In this document: piece by piece, positions 1 to 6,908 of the stretch | How the letters are laid out: every line of letters starts with the position of its first letter | Numbering within the stretch: position 1 is the first letter of the stretch | NCBI GenBank assembly: GCA_007123195.1 | Contig: SKLO01000522.1 | Span: 1-13,540, forward strand | Reading direction: 5' to 3' | Source of the DNA: Verrucomicrobiales bacterium | Lineage (GTDB): Bacteria; Verrucomicrobiota; Verrucomicrobiia; Verrucomicrobiales; SKLO01 | Length of the DNA stretch: 13,540 bases | Notes under the pieces: generated by a model | Seen by the model: only the letters and a program-made list of their open reading frames with translations | The model's database searches: none | What the model was told of the DNA's origin: nothing | Made by a program: the position numbers and the translations under genes

Positions 1-80
1 CGCTCCCGGCGAATGAAACCGCGGCCGTGGTCACGACACCACCCCGCCCGCACCGCGCACAGCAGGTCGAATTGCGCCAA

Positions 81-198
81 TTCAACCTACGGGGCTGCCG
101 CCATGCGCCGCGCATGATCACGCCATTGACCTCCGCCACGATTCACCCCGGCGCCACTCCCCTCCACGGCCTCGCGGGCTCAGCGACCGTAGGTTGAA
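81..198. repeat. 12-bp perfect inverted repeat flanking 94 bp (MITE-like or long stem)
   Basis: TTCAACCTACGG at 81-92 is the exact reverse complement of CCGTAGGTTGAA at 187-198. No gene is visible between the arms, but they enclose a 15-bp palindrome at 102-116. The right arm ends 10 bp from the pstB stop codon. CGCC at 75-78 and CGCC at 200-203 could be a short target duplication, but this is weak in GC-rich DNA. The structure could be a small non-autonomous mobile element, or a folded 3' end of the pst transcript. The repeat is seen directly; its nature is inferred. Confidence 0.5.
102..116. repeat. 15-bp palindrome CATGCGC-C-GCGCATG
   Basis: Seven-base arms at 102-108 and 110-116 flank a single central base. 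The palindrome lies inside the larger 81-198 inverted repeat, downstream of pstB on the minus strand. It has no adjacent T-tract, so it is not an obvious intrinsic terminator. It could be a protein-binding site or the apical hairpin of the larger element. Confidence 0.45.
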
Positions 199-208
199 AC
201 GCCGGCGA

Positions 209-1039
209 TCAGCCAAACCGCCCCGAGATGTAAGCCTCGGTGCGCTCGTTTTTCGGGCTGGTGAACATCTGGCTGGTGGTGCCCATCTCGATCAGGTCTC
301 CCATATAGAAAAACGCCGTGTTGTCGGACACCCGCGAGGCCTGCTGCATGTTGTGGGTCACCACCACGATGGTGAACTGCTGCTTCAGCTCCATCATCAA
401 CTGCTCGACCTTGGCGGTGGCGATGGGGTCGAGCGCGGAGCAGGGTTCGTCGAGCAGGATCACGTCGGGCTCGATGGCCACCGCGCGGGCGATGACCAGG
501 CGCTGCTGCTGGCCGCCGGACAGCGCGTTGGCATGCTCCTTGAGACGGTCCTTGACCTCGTCCCACAGCGCCGCCGCCCTCAGCGAGCGCTCGACCACCT
601 CGTCGACAATCGAGTTCTTCTTCACCCCCTGCAGCCGCAGGCCGTAGGCGACGTTCTCATAGATCGACTTGGGAAACGGGTTCGGCTTCTGGAACACCAT
701 GCCCACCCGGCGCCGAAGCTCCGGCACGTCGACCGAGGGCGCATAGATGTCCTCGCCGTCGAGCAGCACGTCGCCTTCAACCCGGGCGCCGTCGACCAGG
801 TCGTTCATGCGGTTGAGGCAGCGCAGGTAACTCGACTTGCCGCAACCGCTGGGTCCGACGAAAGCGGTCACCTGCTTGGTGGGAATCTTCATGTCGATCC
901 CCTTGAGGGCATGAAAGTCGCCGTAGAACAGGTTGAGCTTCCGGATGTCGAAGGTCACTCCGGTGGAAAGGTTGATTCCTTGGTCGTCGGTCATGGTGGC
1001 GCGTTGCTGCAGGACGTGCGGCTGCGGATGGTTCGTCAT
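209..1039 (-). CDS. pstB: Phosphate ABC transporter ATP-binding protein PstB
   Basis: PstB is the cytoplasmic ATPase that powers phosphate import through PstC/PstA. The 276-residue protein shows every ABC signature: Walker A GPSGCGKS at about 62-69, the Q-loop glutamine in VFQKPNPFP near 117, signature LSGGQQQR at about 173-180, Walker B VILLDEP at about 193-199 and the switch histidine in VTHNMQQ near 229. The segment CSALDPI and the C-terminal ending YISGRFG are typical of PstB, and the length is close to the family's usual 255-280. Position 1039 gives MTNHPQ; an ATG at 994 (MTDDQG) is equally possible because neither has a clear Shine-Dalgarno. The gene follows pstA after 53 bp and is the last pst gene visible. 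phoU, which often follows pstB, is not found in the remaining 208 bp. Confidence 0.97.
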   Translation of the reverse strand: MTNHPQPHVLQQRATMTDDQGINLSTGVTFDIRKLNLFYGDFHALKGIDMKIPTKQVTAFVGPSGCGKSSYLRCLNRMNDLVDGARVEGDVLLDGEDIYAPSVDVPELRRRVGMVFQKPNPFPKSIYENVAYGLRLQGVKKNSIVDEVVERSLRAAALWDEVKDRLKEHANALSGGQQQRLVIARAVAIEPDVILLDEPCSALDPIATAKVEQLMMELKQQFTIVVVTHNMQQASRVSDNTAFFYMGDLIEMGTTSQMFTSPKNERTEAYISGRFG

Positions 1040-1092
1040 GGTAACAGCAGGGTTGGAGATTGCACTGAAATATCAGCCCGGGCGGGTCGGAC

Positions 1093-2763
1093 TTAATCGG
1101 AATCGCTCTTGAACTTCTCCCGAAGTCGGTTGCGGATCAGGATGGCGGTCAGGTTGAGCACCACGATGATCAGCACCAGCACGAGCGCGGTGGCGTAGAC
1201 CAGCGGGCGGGCGGCGTCGACGTTGGGGCTCTGGAAGCCGACGTCAAAGATGTGGAAGCCGAGGTGCATGAACTGGCGCTCGAGGTGGAGGAACGGCGGG
1301 TTGCCGTCGAGCGGCAGGTTGGGCGCCAGTTTGACCACGCCCACCAGCATCAGCGGCGCCACCTCGCCGGCGGCGCGGGCCACCGCGAGGATCAGGCCGG
1401 TCATCATCGCCGGGGCCGACATCGGCACGATCACCTTCCACAGGGTCTCCGCCTTAGTGGCGCCCAATGCCAGGCTGCCCTCGCGGATGCTGCGCGGGAT
1501 CCGGGTCAGGCCTTCCTCGGTGGAAACGATCACCACCGGCAGGGTCAGCAGCGCCAGGGTCAGCGAGGCCCAGAACAGACCGGGGGTGCCGAAGGTGGGC
1601 GACGGCATGGCGTCCTGGAAGAACATGCGGTCGATGTTGCCGCCGACGAAGTAGACGAAAAACGCCACACCGAACACGCCGAACACGATGGAGGGAACCC
1701 CGGCGAGGTTGTTGACGCAAATGCGGATGAACCGCACGAATGGCCCCTGCCTGGCATACTCCCGCAGGTAGATCGCCGCCAGCACGCCGACCGGGGTGAC
1801 GATGATCGACATCAGGATCACCATGATGACGGTGCCGAAGATGGCGGGAAAGATGCCTCCCTCGGTGTTGGCCTCCCGCGGGTAGCCGAAGATAAACAGG
1901 CGGAAGCTCTCGAAGTAGTGCCCCATCTTGTCGCCGAAGGTCATCTGGTTCGGGCGCCAGGCCCGCACGATGTTGGCGAACGGCACCCTGGCCTCGCGGT
2001 CGTCGATCAGGCGCATCAGCGCCACGTCGCGATTGATCTGCTCGACCAGCGCGATCCGCCGGGCGGCGATTTCTGCAAATGCCTCCTCCAGTTCAGCTTG
2101 TTCACGGGCGATTTCCGCCCAGGCCGGGTCGTCCGCGGGCACCTCGGTGCGCTGCATGCGCCGGGTCCGCAGGCGCAGGCGCTCCTGCGCGGCGCTGTTG
2201 GCCCCGATTTCGGACCGCTCCAGGCGATCAATCTCGCGGCGCAGGTCCACCGCGCGCTCGATTCTCTCCTGCATTTCCCGCCAAAGCGAGGCGTCGTCGT
2301 CAAGGCCCGCCACGGTTTCACCGTCCTCGATGATGGCCGTGGGAAAGCCGTAGAAATCACCCCACTCGGTGCGCTCCAGCACGACCGCGTCCTCGGGATA
2401 TTCCCATTCGGTCATCAGACCCTCGGCGCCGACCAGCCAGCGGAAGTCGTTGCCGTAGATGTCGCGGTTGCCCAGCTTGAACTTGTGTCTGGGAACCAGC
2501 AATTCGTCCTCGCCAACCTCATAGCCGAGGTCGGCCACCACCTGGCGCGCCACGGTCTCTCTCTCCTGGGCCTCGCCCAGCACGATGACGACCTCGCCGG
2601 CCCGATCCTGAACCACGGTGTGGACCAAAGGGGCAGGCCAGAAATGACCAAGGCCGCGCACAGCGATGAGGGCGAGCACGCCGACCACCAGCACCAGGCT
2701 GATGGCCACCGCGCCGCCGGTAAGCCAGATCATCGGCACGCCGGATTTGAAAGATTTCTTCAC
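1093..2763 (-). CDS. pstA: Phosphate ABC transporter permease PstA, long form with periplasmic coiled-coil insert
   Basis: PstA is one of two inner-membrane permease subunits of the Pst importer. It is 556 residues long, against roughly 300 for the E. coli protein. After a basic N-terminus and TM1 (about 12-36), a hydrophilic insert of about 260 residues follows (37-300) before the permease core. Residues 158-255 of the insert are rich in E, R, A and L and look like a coiled coil broken near 205-213. The core (303-545) has several membrane helices and an EAA-type loop for PstB contact at about 414-450, including EGSLALGATKAETLWKVIVP. Charge distribution places the insert in the periplasm. The start is GTG at 2763; an ATG ten codons later (2733) would remove the basic N-terminus. 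Neither has a Shine-Dalgarno. The gene lies 55 bp after pstC and 53 bp before pstB. I recall long PstA proteins from Pseudomonas-like bacteria; the function of the insert is unknown to me. Confidence 0.95.
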   Translation of the reverse strand: MKKSFKSGVPMIWLTGGAVAISLVLVVGVLALIAVRGLGHFWPAPLVHTVVQDRAGEVVIVLGEAQERETVARQVVADLGYEVGEDELLVPRHKFKLGNRDIYGNDFRWLVGAEGLMTEWEYPEDAVVLERTEWGDFYGFPTAIIEDGETVAGLDDDASLWREMQERIERAVDLRREIDRLERSEIGANSAAQERLRLRTRRMQRTEVPADDPAWAEIAREQAELEEAFAEIAARRIALVEQINRDVALMRLIDDREARVPFANIVRAWRPNQMTFGDKMGHYFESFRLFIFGYPREANTEGGIFPAIFGTVIMVILMSIIVTPVGVLAAIYLREYARQGPFVRFIRICVNNLAGVPSIVFGVFGVAFFVYFVGGNIDRMFFQDAMPSPTFGTPGLFWASLTLALLTLPVVIVSTEEGLTRIPRSIREGSLALGATKAETLWKVIVPMSAPAMMTGLILAVARAAGEVAPLMLVGVVKLAPNLPLDGNPPFLHLERQFMHLGFHIFDVGFQSPNVDAARPLVYATALVLVLIIVVLNLTAILIRNRLREKFKSDSD

Positions 2764-2818
2764 GTTTAGGACAAGGGAATGAGTGACGGAACAGGGCGTC
2801 AGGGCCGGGCGGACGCGG

Positions 2819-5158
2819 CTAGAGCGACGAGTATTTCTTGCGCAGGCGCTGGCGCACCACCTCGGCCACGGTGTTGACGACGAATGTCAGGCCGAACAAC
2901 AGCAGGGCGGTGAGGAACAGGATGCGGTAGTGGGTGCCGCCGCGGTCGGTCTCGGACATTTCCACCGCGATGTTGGCCGACAGCGTGCGCAGCCCCTGGA
3001 ACAGGCTCCAGTCGACCACCGGGCTGTTGCCCGAGGCCATCACCACGATCATGGTTTCACCGACCGCGCGACCGAAGCCGATCATGACGGCGGAGAACAG
3101 GCCGGGGCTGGCGGTCAGCAGCACCACCCCGACCATCGTCTGCCAACGGGTGGCCCCGAGCGCCAGCGACCCCTGGGACAGGTGCCTGGGCACGCTGAAG
3201 ATGGCGTCCTCGGAGATCGAGAAAATGGTGGGAATCACGGCGAAGCCCATCGCCATGCCGACGATCATCGCGTTGCGCTGGTCGTAGGCGATGCCCTGGT
3301 CGGTCAGCCACTGGCGCATGTCGCCGTTGAAGTATGCCACCTCGACGTAGGGACTGACAAACACGCAGAACCAGCCGGCCGCCAGCACCACGGGCACCAG
3401 AATGGCGACCTCCCAGCCGTCCGGGATGCGCTGGTGCACCGCCCGCGGCAGCGCCATCCAGACCAGCGAGGCGAGGATGATCGAGCCCGGCACCAGCACC
3501 GCCAGCAGCACCACGGCGGGCAGGTGGCTCTCGACGAAAGGCGCCAGCCAGAGGCCGGCCAGGAAGCCGAGGATCACGGTCGGCAGCGCCTCCATGATCT
3601 CGATGCACGGCTTGACCACGCCGCGCAGCTTCGGCGTCATGAAATAGGCCGAATAAATGGCACCGAGAATCGCGATCGGAATCGCGAACATCATCGCGAA
3701 CAACGCCGCCTTGAGCGTGCCCACCGTCAACGGGATGACGGAGAACTTGGGCTCGAATTCGTCGGTGGCCGACGAGGACTCCCAACGGTATTGGGTTTCC
3801 GCGTAGCCCTCGTAGTGGACCTTGCCCCAGAGCGCGTTCATCGACACCTGGGGATGATCGTTGGTCACCTCGAAAAACTGGATCCGGTCGTCGCTGGACG
3901 CCACCAGCAGTCCGTTGGCACGCGGTGCCAGAATGGCATACTCGAGCGGCACGTCGCTGACCTTGCGGTGCACCAGGGTGCGGCTGGATGTCGAGAAGTG
4001 GATTCCCACCGTGCCGTCCTCCGAGGCCGTGACAAAGCCCTTGCGCGAATACTCGGGCCGGATGCTGACCACCGGGCCGTCGTGGCCGCGGAACGAGCGG
4101 ACCTTGGCCAGGTAACGCTCGTTGGTCGCCTCGTCGCGCACCAGCATCCACTGGGTGACGCTGCCGTCCGAGCCACCGATGATGACCGACACGGTGCCGA
4201 GCAGATAGTCCATGGCACTGACCGTGGCGCCATCGTCGACCACCTGGCGGGTGTCCTGCAGCACGGGGTTGTCGAAGTTGCGGATGTTGTAATAGGACAG
4301 CCGGCCGTCGAAATCGCCAACCAACAAATCGGACAGCGTGATCGAAACCAGCAGCGCCCGGACGCGTTCGGCGGGGCGGGGCAGTTCGACCGCGGTTCGC
4401 TCGAACGTCACGGCGGTGGCCAGCAGACCCTGGCGGGCGGCATCATAGCGGACGGACAACAGCCGACCGTCTTCGGTGTAGGCCGCCAGCACGATGCCGC
4501 CGCGCGTGCCTTCCTGGATCGCCAACTGCTCAAGCGGCTGGCCCTCTTCATCAATCCTCACCGGTTCCCTTTCCAGCGGAAACGACAGCGACGGCTCGAC
4601 CCGTCGCTGGTTGTCCGGGTAGGTGACCTCGTATTCGTGCCGCACGACGATCGCGGTGCCGTCGGACAGGCCCAGCGCCACCAGCCGGGTGCGCGGCTCG
4701 GCGATGGCGGAGCTGACGATTTGCACCCCCTCGGGCAGTTCCAGGGTCTCGCGGGCAATCAGGCTGCCGTCGCGTGGATCGAAGAACACCACCTGACCGT
4801 CGTTGGAAAACCGGGCTGCGACGTCCAGGTAGCGCTCGGACGCGATGTGAAAGGTGCCCGGCGCGTCCGCAGCCACCTCCACGGCCGCGCGATCCACCCC
4901 GGGGGCATCGTATTCCGATCCGCGCTCGATGGTGGCGGGCCGCAGCATGGGCAGCACCTCGATGAACAGGAACACGAAGATCAGCAGCAGCGCCACAATC
5001 ACGCTGATGCCGCCCGCGCCGATCAGGTATTTGTAGAACCGGTCCACGAGGTTGCGCTTGCGCCTCAAACGAGCGCGTTGCCCGGCGTCCGGCATGACGA
5101 ACGGCCGGCGCCCGGGCTCGCTGCGGGAGACGGACTGGGTGGATTCCTCTGGACTCAT
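2819..5158 (-). CDS. pstC: Phosphate ABC transporter permease PstC with periplasmic beta-propeller-like insert
   Basis: PstC is the partner permease of PstA. It is 779 residues, more than twice the length of E. coli PstC (about 320). A basic cytoplasmic N-terminus (RLRRKRNLVDR, 30-40) precedes TM1 (46-70). Residues 73-470 are hydrophilic, and the permease core occupies 478-775, with the EAA loop near 648-690 (SISEDAIF, GSLALGATRWQT). The positive-inside rule puts the 400-residue insert in the periplasm. It contains seven blade-like turns ending in short beta strands: SNDGQVVFF 118, SDGTAIVV 165, TEDGRLLSV 228, FDGRLSYY 283, SDGSVTQW 330, SEDGTVGIH 379 and SSDDRIQFF 421. The sixth has a GH-type lead (RGHDGPVVSI, 357), as in WD40 repeats. 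The start at 5158 has no Shine-Dalgarno. The gene is separated from pstS by 325 bp that contain an intrinsic terminator. Confidence 0.95.
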   Translation of the reverse strand: MSPEESTQSVSRSEPGRRPFVMPDAGQRARLRRKRNLVDRFYKYLIGAGGISVIVALLLIFVFLFIEVLPMLRPATIERGSEYDAPGVDRAAVEVAADAPGTFHIASERYLDVAARFSNDGQVVFFDPRDGSLIARETLELPEGVQIVSSAIAEPRTRLVALGLSDGTAIVVRHEYEVTYPDNQRRVEPSLSFPLEREPVRIDEEGQPLEQLAIQEGTRGGIVLAAYTEDGRLLSVRYDAARQGLLATAVTFERTAVELPRPAERVRALLVSITLSDLLVGDFDGRLSYYNIRNFDNPVLQDTRQVVDDGATVSAMDYLLGTVSVIIGGSDGSVTQWMLVRDEATNERYLAKVRSFRGHDGPVVSIRPEYSRKGFVTASEDGTVGIHFSTSSRTLVHRKVSDVPLEYAILAPRANGLLVASSDDRIQFFEVTNDHPQVSMNALWGKVHYEGYAETQYRWESSSATDEFEPKFSVIPLTVGTLKAALFAMMFAIPIAILGAIYSAYFMTPKLRGVVKPCIEIMEALPTVILGFLAGLWLAPFVESHLPAVVLLAVLVPGSIILASLVWMALPRAVHQRIPDGWEVAILVPVVLAAGWFCVFVSPYVEVAYFNGDMRQWLTDQGIAYDQRNAMIVGMAMGFAVIPTIFSISEDAIFSVPRHLSQGSLALGATRWQTMVGVVLLTASPGLFSAVMIGFGRAVGETMIVVMASGNSPVVDWSLFQGLRTLSANIAVEMSETDRGGTHYRILFLTALLLFGLTFVVNTVAEVVRQRLRKKYSSL

Positions 5159-5239
5159 GATGCGTGCGGGGCAGTCGGGCGGGGGTCTTGAAGGCTAGGC
5201 AAAGGGAACCGGAGCTCGGATCGCGCTCGCGGGCGATGG

Positions 5240-5266
5240 AAAAAACCCGGCGCGGTGGCAGCCGGG
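5240..5266 (-). terminator. Intrinsic terminator between pstS and pstC
   Basis: Read on the minus strand, CCCGGC (5266-5261), a nine-base loop and GCCGGG (5251-5246) form a six-base-pair GC stem followed at once by six T (5245-5240). This is the classical rho-independent layout. It lies about 220 bp beyond the pstS stop and 81 bp before the pstC start. Partial termination here would raise PstS relative to the permease and ATPase subunits, as known for binding-protein-dependent transporters generally. An alternative is full termination with a separate pstC promoter, but I see no convincing promoter between 5159 and 5240. Confidence 0.75.
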
Positions 5267-5389
5267 GTCGGAATGGTGAACGGCGGGTTGCCGGGTTTAG
5301 GTAGTTAGGGTGAACCGGCGGGCCGGCCTGGTGCAATGGACCTGGGTTGAGAGAATGGTCAAGCGGACCTTAGGGAGGAGGGAGACCGC

Positions 5390-5416
5390 CCCGGGCTCCA
5401 ATGGATGGAACCCGGG
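5390..5416 (-). other. Stem-loop in the pstS 3' region
   Basis: CCCGGGCTCCA at 5390-5400 pairs with TGGAACCCGGG at 5406-5416 across a five-base loop, giving ten of eleven pairs with one C-A mismatch on the plus strand. It lies about 70 bp past the pstS stop. No T-tract follows on the minus strand, so it looks less like a terminator than like a 3' stabiliser of processed pstS mRNA or an RNA-processing site. The rest of the 5159-5483 spacer holds the terminator at 5240-5266 and no gene that I can support. Confidence 0.5.
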
Positions 5417-5483
5417 ACGGTCCGAGGAGACAATCACTGACAACAAGGCCGCGGTGGCGGCGCTGCCTGGGTGGCGGCCAGCC

Positions 5484-6473
5484 TTACTCGATGCCGAGCG
5501 CCTCAAGCTGCTGGGCGGCCACGGCGGCCGGCAGCGGCACGAAGCCGTCGCGCACGACCACTTCCTGGCCTTGCTTGGCGAGAACCATCTTGAGGAACTC
5601 CCGCTCCAGCGGGGCCAGCGGCTCGTTCGGGTTCTTGTTCACCGCCAGGTAGAGGAACCGGGCCAGCGGGTAGGAGCCGTCGGTGGCGTTCTCGCCGGAG
5701 GGCTCCATGAAGTCGCCGCCGTCTTCGGTCGCCAGGGGAATGGCGCGCACACCGGCGGTGCGGTAGCCGATACCGGAGTAGCCGATGCCGCCGATGGTCT
5801 CGCTGACGCCCTGGACCACCGAGGCGGAACCGGGTTGCTCGTTGATGGTGGCCTTGAAGTCACCGTCGCCGAGCGCGTTCTGGCGGAAGAAGCCGTAGGT
5901 GCCCGAGACCGCGTTGCGGCTGTAGAGCGTGATGTCGCGGGCGGCCCAGGCGCCTTCCAGACCGACTTGACCCCAGGTGGTGATGTCCGCCGGGGCGCCA
6001 AGGCGGCGGGTGGCGGAGAAGATGGCGTCCACTTGCGGCAGCGACAGACCCTCGATCGGGTTGTCACGATGCACGTAGACCGCCAGCAGGTCGATGGCGA
6101 CCGGAACCAGGGTCGGCGGGTAGCCGTGGCGCTCTTCGAACGCCTGCACCTCACCCTCCCGCATCGGCCGGCTCATCGGGCCGAAGTTGGCGGTGCCCTC
6201 GGTGATCGCCGGGGGGGCGGTGCCGGTGCCGGCACCCTGGATCTGGATGTTGACGTTCGGGTAGAAGCCCTGGAATCCCTCGGCCCACAGGGTCATGAGG
6301 TTGTTCAGGGTGTCGGAGCCGATCGAGCTGAGGTTGCCGCTGATGCCGGCCACCTGCTCGTAGGTCGGCAGGTCGGGATCGACGGCGCTGGCGGCTTCCT
6401 CGTCTTCGGCCCAGACGGGCGTGGCCACCAGGGAGGCGGCGCAGAGGTATTTGATGCTGTGCTTGAAGTTCAT
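5484..6473 (-). CDS. pstS: Periplasmic phosphate-binding protein PstS
   Basis: PstS is the high-affinity phosphate-binding protein that delivers phosphate to PstC/PstA. From the ATG at 6473 it is 329 residues. The basic start MNFKHSIKYL, a short hydrophobic core and VWA-ED at residues 20-24 form a signal peptide with likely cleavage after Ala22. Family motifs include SSIGSDTLNNLM (about 49-60), TEGTANFGPMSRPM (about 91-104), SRNAVSGTYGFF (about 185-196), NEQPGSASVVQ (about 211-221) and GIGYSGIGY (about 229-237). These match the Pseudomonas-like PstS class. An in-frame ATG at 6542 would add 23 residues before the signal peptide and is unlikely. No Shine-Dalgarno is present; the leader is rich in A and C. 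It is the first and probably most strongly expressed gene of the operon, since a terminator follows it. Confidence 0.96.
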   Translation of the reverse strand: MNFKHSIKYLCAASLVATPVWAEDEEAASAVDPDLPTYEQVAGISGNLSSIGSDTLNNLMTLWAEGFQGFYPNVNIQIQGAGTGTAPPAITEGTANFGPMSRPMREGEVQAFEERHGYPPTLVPVAIDLLAVYVHRDNPIEGLSLPQVDAIFSATRRLGAPADITTWGQVGLEGAWAARDITLYSRNAVSGTYGFFRQNALGDGDFKATINEQPGSASVVQGVSETIGGIGYSGIGYRTAGVRAIPLATEDGGDFMEPSGENATDGSYPLARFLYLAVNKNPNEPLAPLEREFLKMVLAKQGQEVVVRDGFVPLPAAVAAQQLEALGIE

Positions 6474-6582
6474 CGTTGGATGGTTTGGTTGGTCTTGGCT
6501 TGCCGCCCCCGGAACCCGTGAATCGGAATCTTCGAGCGACACCCGACCTTGCCACTCCCCGCCCCCGCGGCAATCGACCTGC

Positions 6583-6599
6583 CGTTAAGGTTTCGTTAC
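6583..6599 (-). promoter_or_regulatory. Candidate Pho box (direct repeat, 11-bp period) facing pstS
   Basis: On the minus strand GTAACG (6599-6594) and TTAACG (6588-6583) are direct repeats separated by AAACC, an exact 11-bp period. PhoB/PhoP-type regulators bind two direct half-sites spaced 11 bp apart; B. subtilis PhoP sites resemble TTAACA-N5-TTAACA. The second half-site matches that consensus at five of six bases, the first at four. The match to the E. coli CTGTCAT box is weaker. The site lies 110-126 bp upstream of the pstS start. No strong -10 hexamer is visible downstream of it, so this is a candidate only. Confidence 0.35.
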
Positions 6600-6600
6600 A

Positions 6601-6628
6601 TTGACCGGCCCGGTTGTTTCTTTATAAT
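6601..6628 (+). promoter_or_regulatory. Near-consensus sigma70 promoter reading towards vapBC
   Basis: TTGACC at 6601-6606 (five of six) and TATAAT at 6623-6628 (six of six) are separated by 16 bp. This is by far the best vegetative promoter match I see in the window. A start site near 6635 would give a leader of about 278 nt before vapB, or a separate small RNA. The candidate Pho box ends one base upstream of the -35 element, so the two may share or compete for factors. The -10 sits inside an inverted repeat (6613-6635). Confidence 0.6.
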
Positions 6629-6635
6629 CAACAAC
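6613..6635. promoter_or_regulatory. Inverted repeat GTTGTT-N11-AACAAC over the -10 element
   Basis: GTTGTT (6613-6618) and AACAAC (6630-6635) are perfect six-base arms on either side of TATAAT. A dimeric repressor bound here would block the plus-strand promoter. The symmetry is seen directly; the operator role is inferred. Confidence 0.4.
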
Positions 6636-6643
6636 ATTGGCGC

Positions 6644-6675
6644 AATCCTGCCTTCCCCACGCAACTGGCAGGATT
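6644..6675. repeat. 9-bp perfect inverted repeat just past the predicted start site
   Basis: AATCCTGCC (6644-6652) and GGCAGGATT (6667-6675) flank 14 bases. A transcript from the plus promoter would begin about 9 nt before this hairpin. No T-tract follows on either strand, so it is not an intrinsic terminator. It could be a 5' mRNA-stabilising hairpin, part of a structured RNA, or an operator. Confidence 0.5.
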
Positions 6676-6702
6676 CGACTCCAAAAAATGATTTGGCACT
6701 TC

Positions 6703-6734
6703 TCCCGGGCCGTTGGCCTGCAACCAATCCGGGA
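6703..6734. repeat. Inverted repeat TCCCGG...CCGGGA with an inner TTGG/CCAA stem
   Basis: TCCCGG at 6703-6708 pairs with CCGGGA at 6729-6734, and inside it TTGG can pair with CCAA, giving a two-part stem-loop. It is followed on the plus strand by TCTCTT, too weak to call a terminator. It is the second hairpin in the leader between the plus promoter and vapB. Confidence 0.35.
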
Positions 6735-6831
6735 TCTCTTAAGCGAAAATGTGCCGAACCTTTTTCCACCCGGATCAGGATGTCTGATGCTACGGGGACA
6801 TCCCCTCGTCCGCCGCAGCACCCTGCGCGAA

Positions 6832-6858
6832 GCGCGGCAACCTCTGCCATGGCCGCGC
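6832..6858. repeat. 7-bp GC inverted repeat upstream of vapB
   Basis: GCGCGGC (6832-6838) and GCCGCGC (6852-6858) are perfect arms around 13 bases, about 55 bp before the antitoxin start. They could be an operator or part of a structured leader. Short GC-only arms arise easily by chance in such DNA. Confidence 0.3.
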
Positions 6859-6877
6859 GGAATTGGGCACGCCCTTG

Positions 6878-6908
6878 TTGACAGAATGCTGGAAAGCTGG
6901 CAAGCTGG
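6878..6908 (+). promoter_or_regulatory. TTGACA element and three GCTGG repeats before vapB
   Basis: A perfect -35-like TTGACA lies at 6878-6883, but no recognisable -10 follows at 16-18 bp. From 6888, GCTGG occurs three times with an exact 8-bp period (6888, 6896, 6904), ending five bases before the vapB ATG. Ribbon-helix-helix antitoxins repress their own operons through short repeated half-sites, so this is a candidate operator. That role is inference. Confidence 0.35.

Noticed and set aside
2783..5191. Very long plus-strand open frame opposite pstC (802 codons), and similar ones opposite pstA and the efflux genes
   Set aside because: The translation is low-complexity in H, R, Q, D and G with no recognisable domain, while the opposite strand encodes clear Pst and RND proteins. 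Stop-poor antisense frames are expected in GC-rich genes.
6474..6542. Extended pstS start 23 codons upstream
   Set aside because: It would place a polar, acidic stretch before a clean signal peptide that begins at MNFKHSIKYL (6473).
6703..6740. Intrinsic terminator ending a small RNA on the plus strand
   Set aside because: The stem is followed by TCTCTTAAG, not a proper T-tract, so it was kept only as an inverted repeat.
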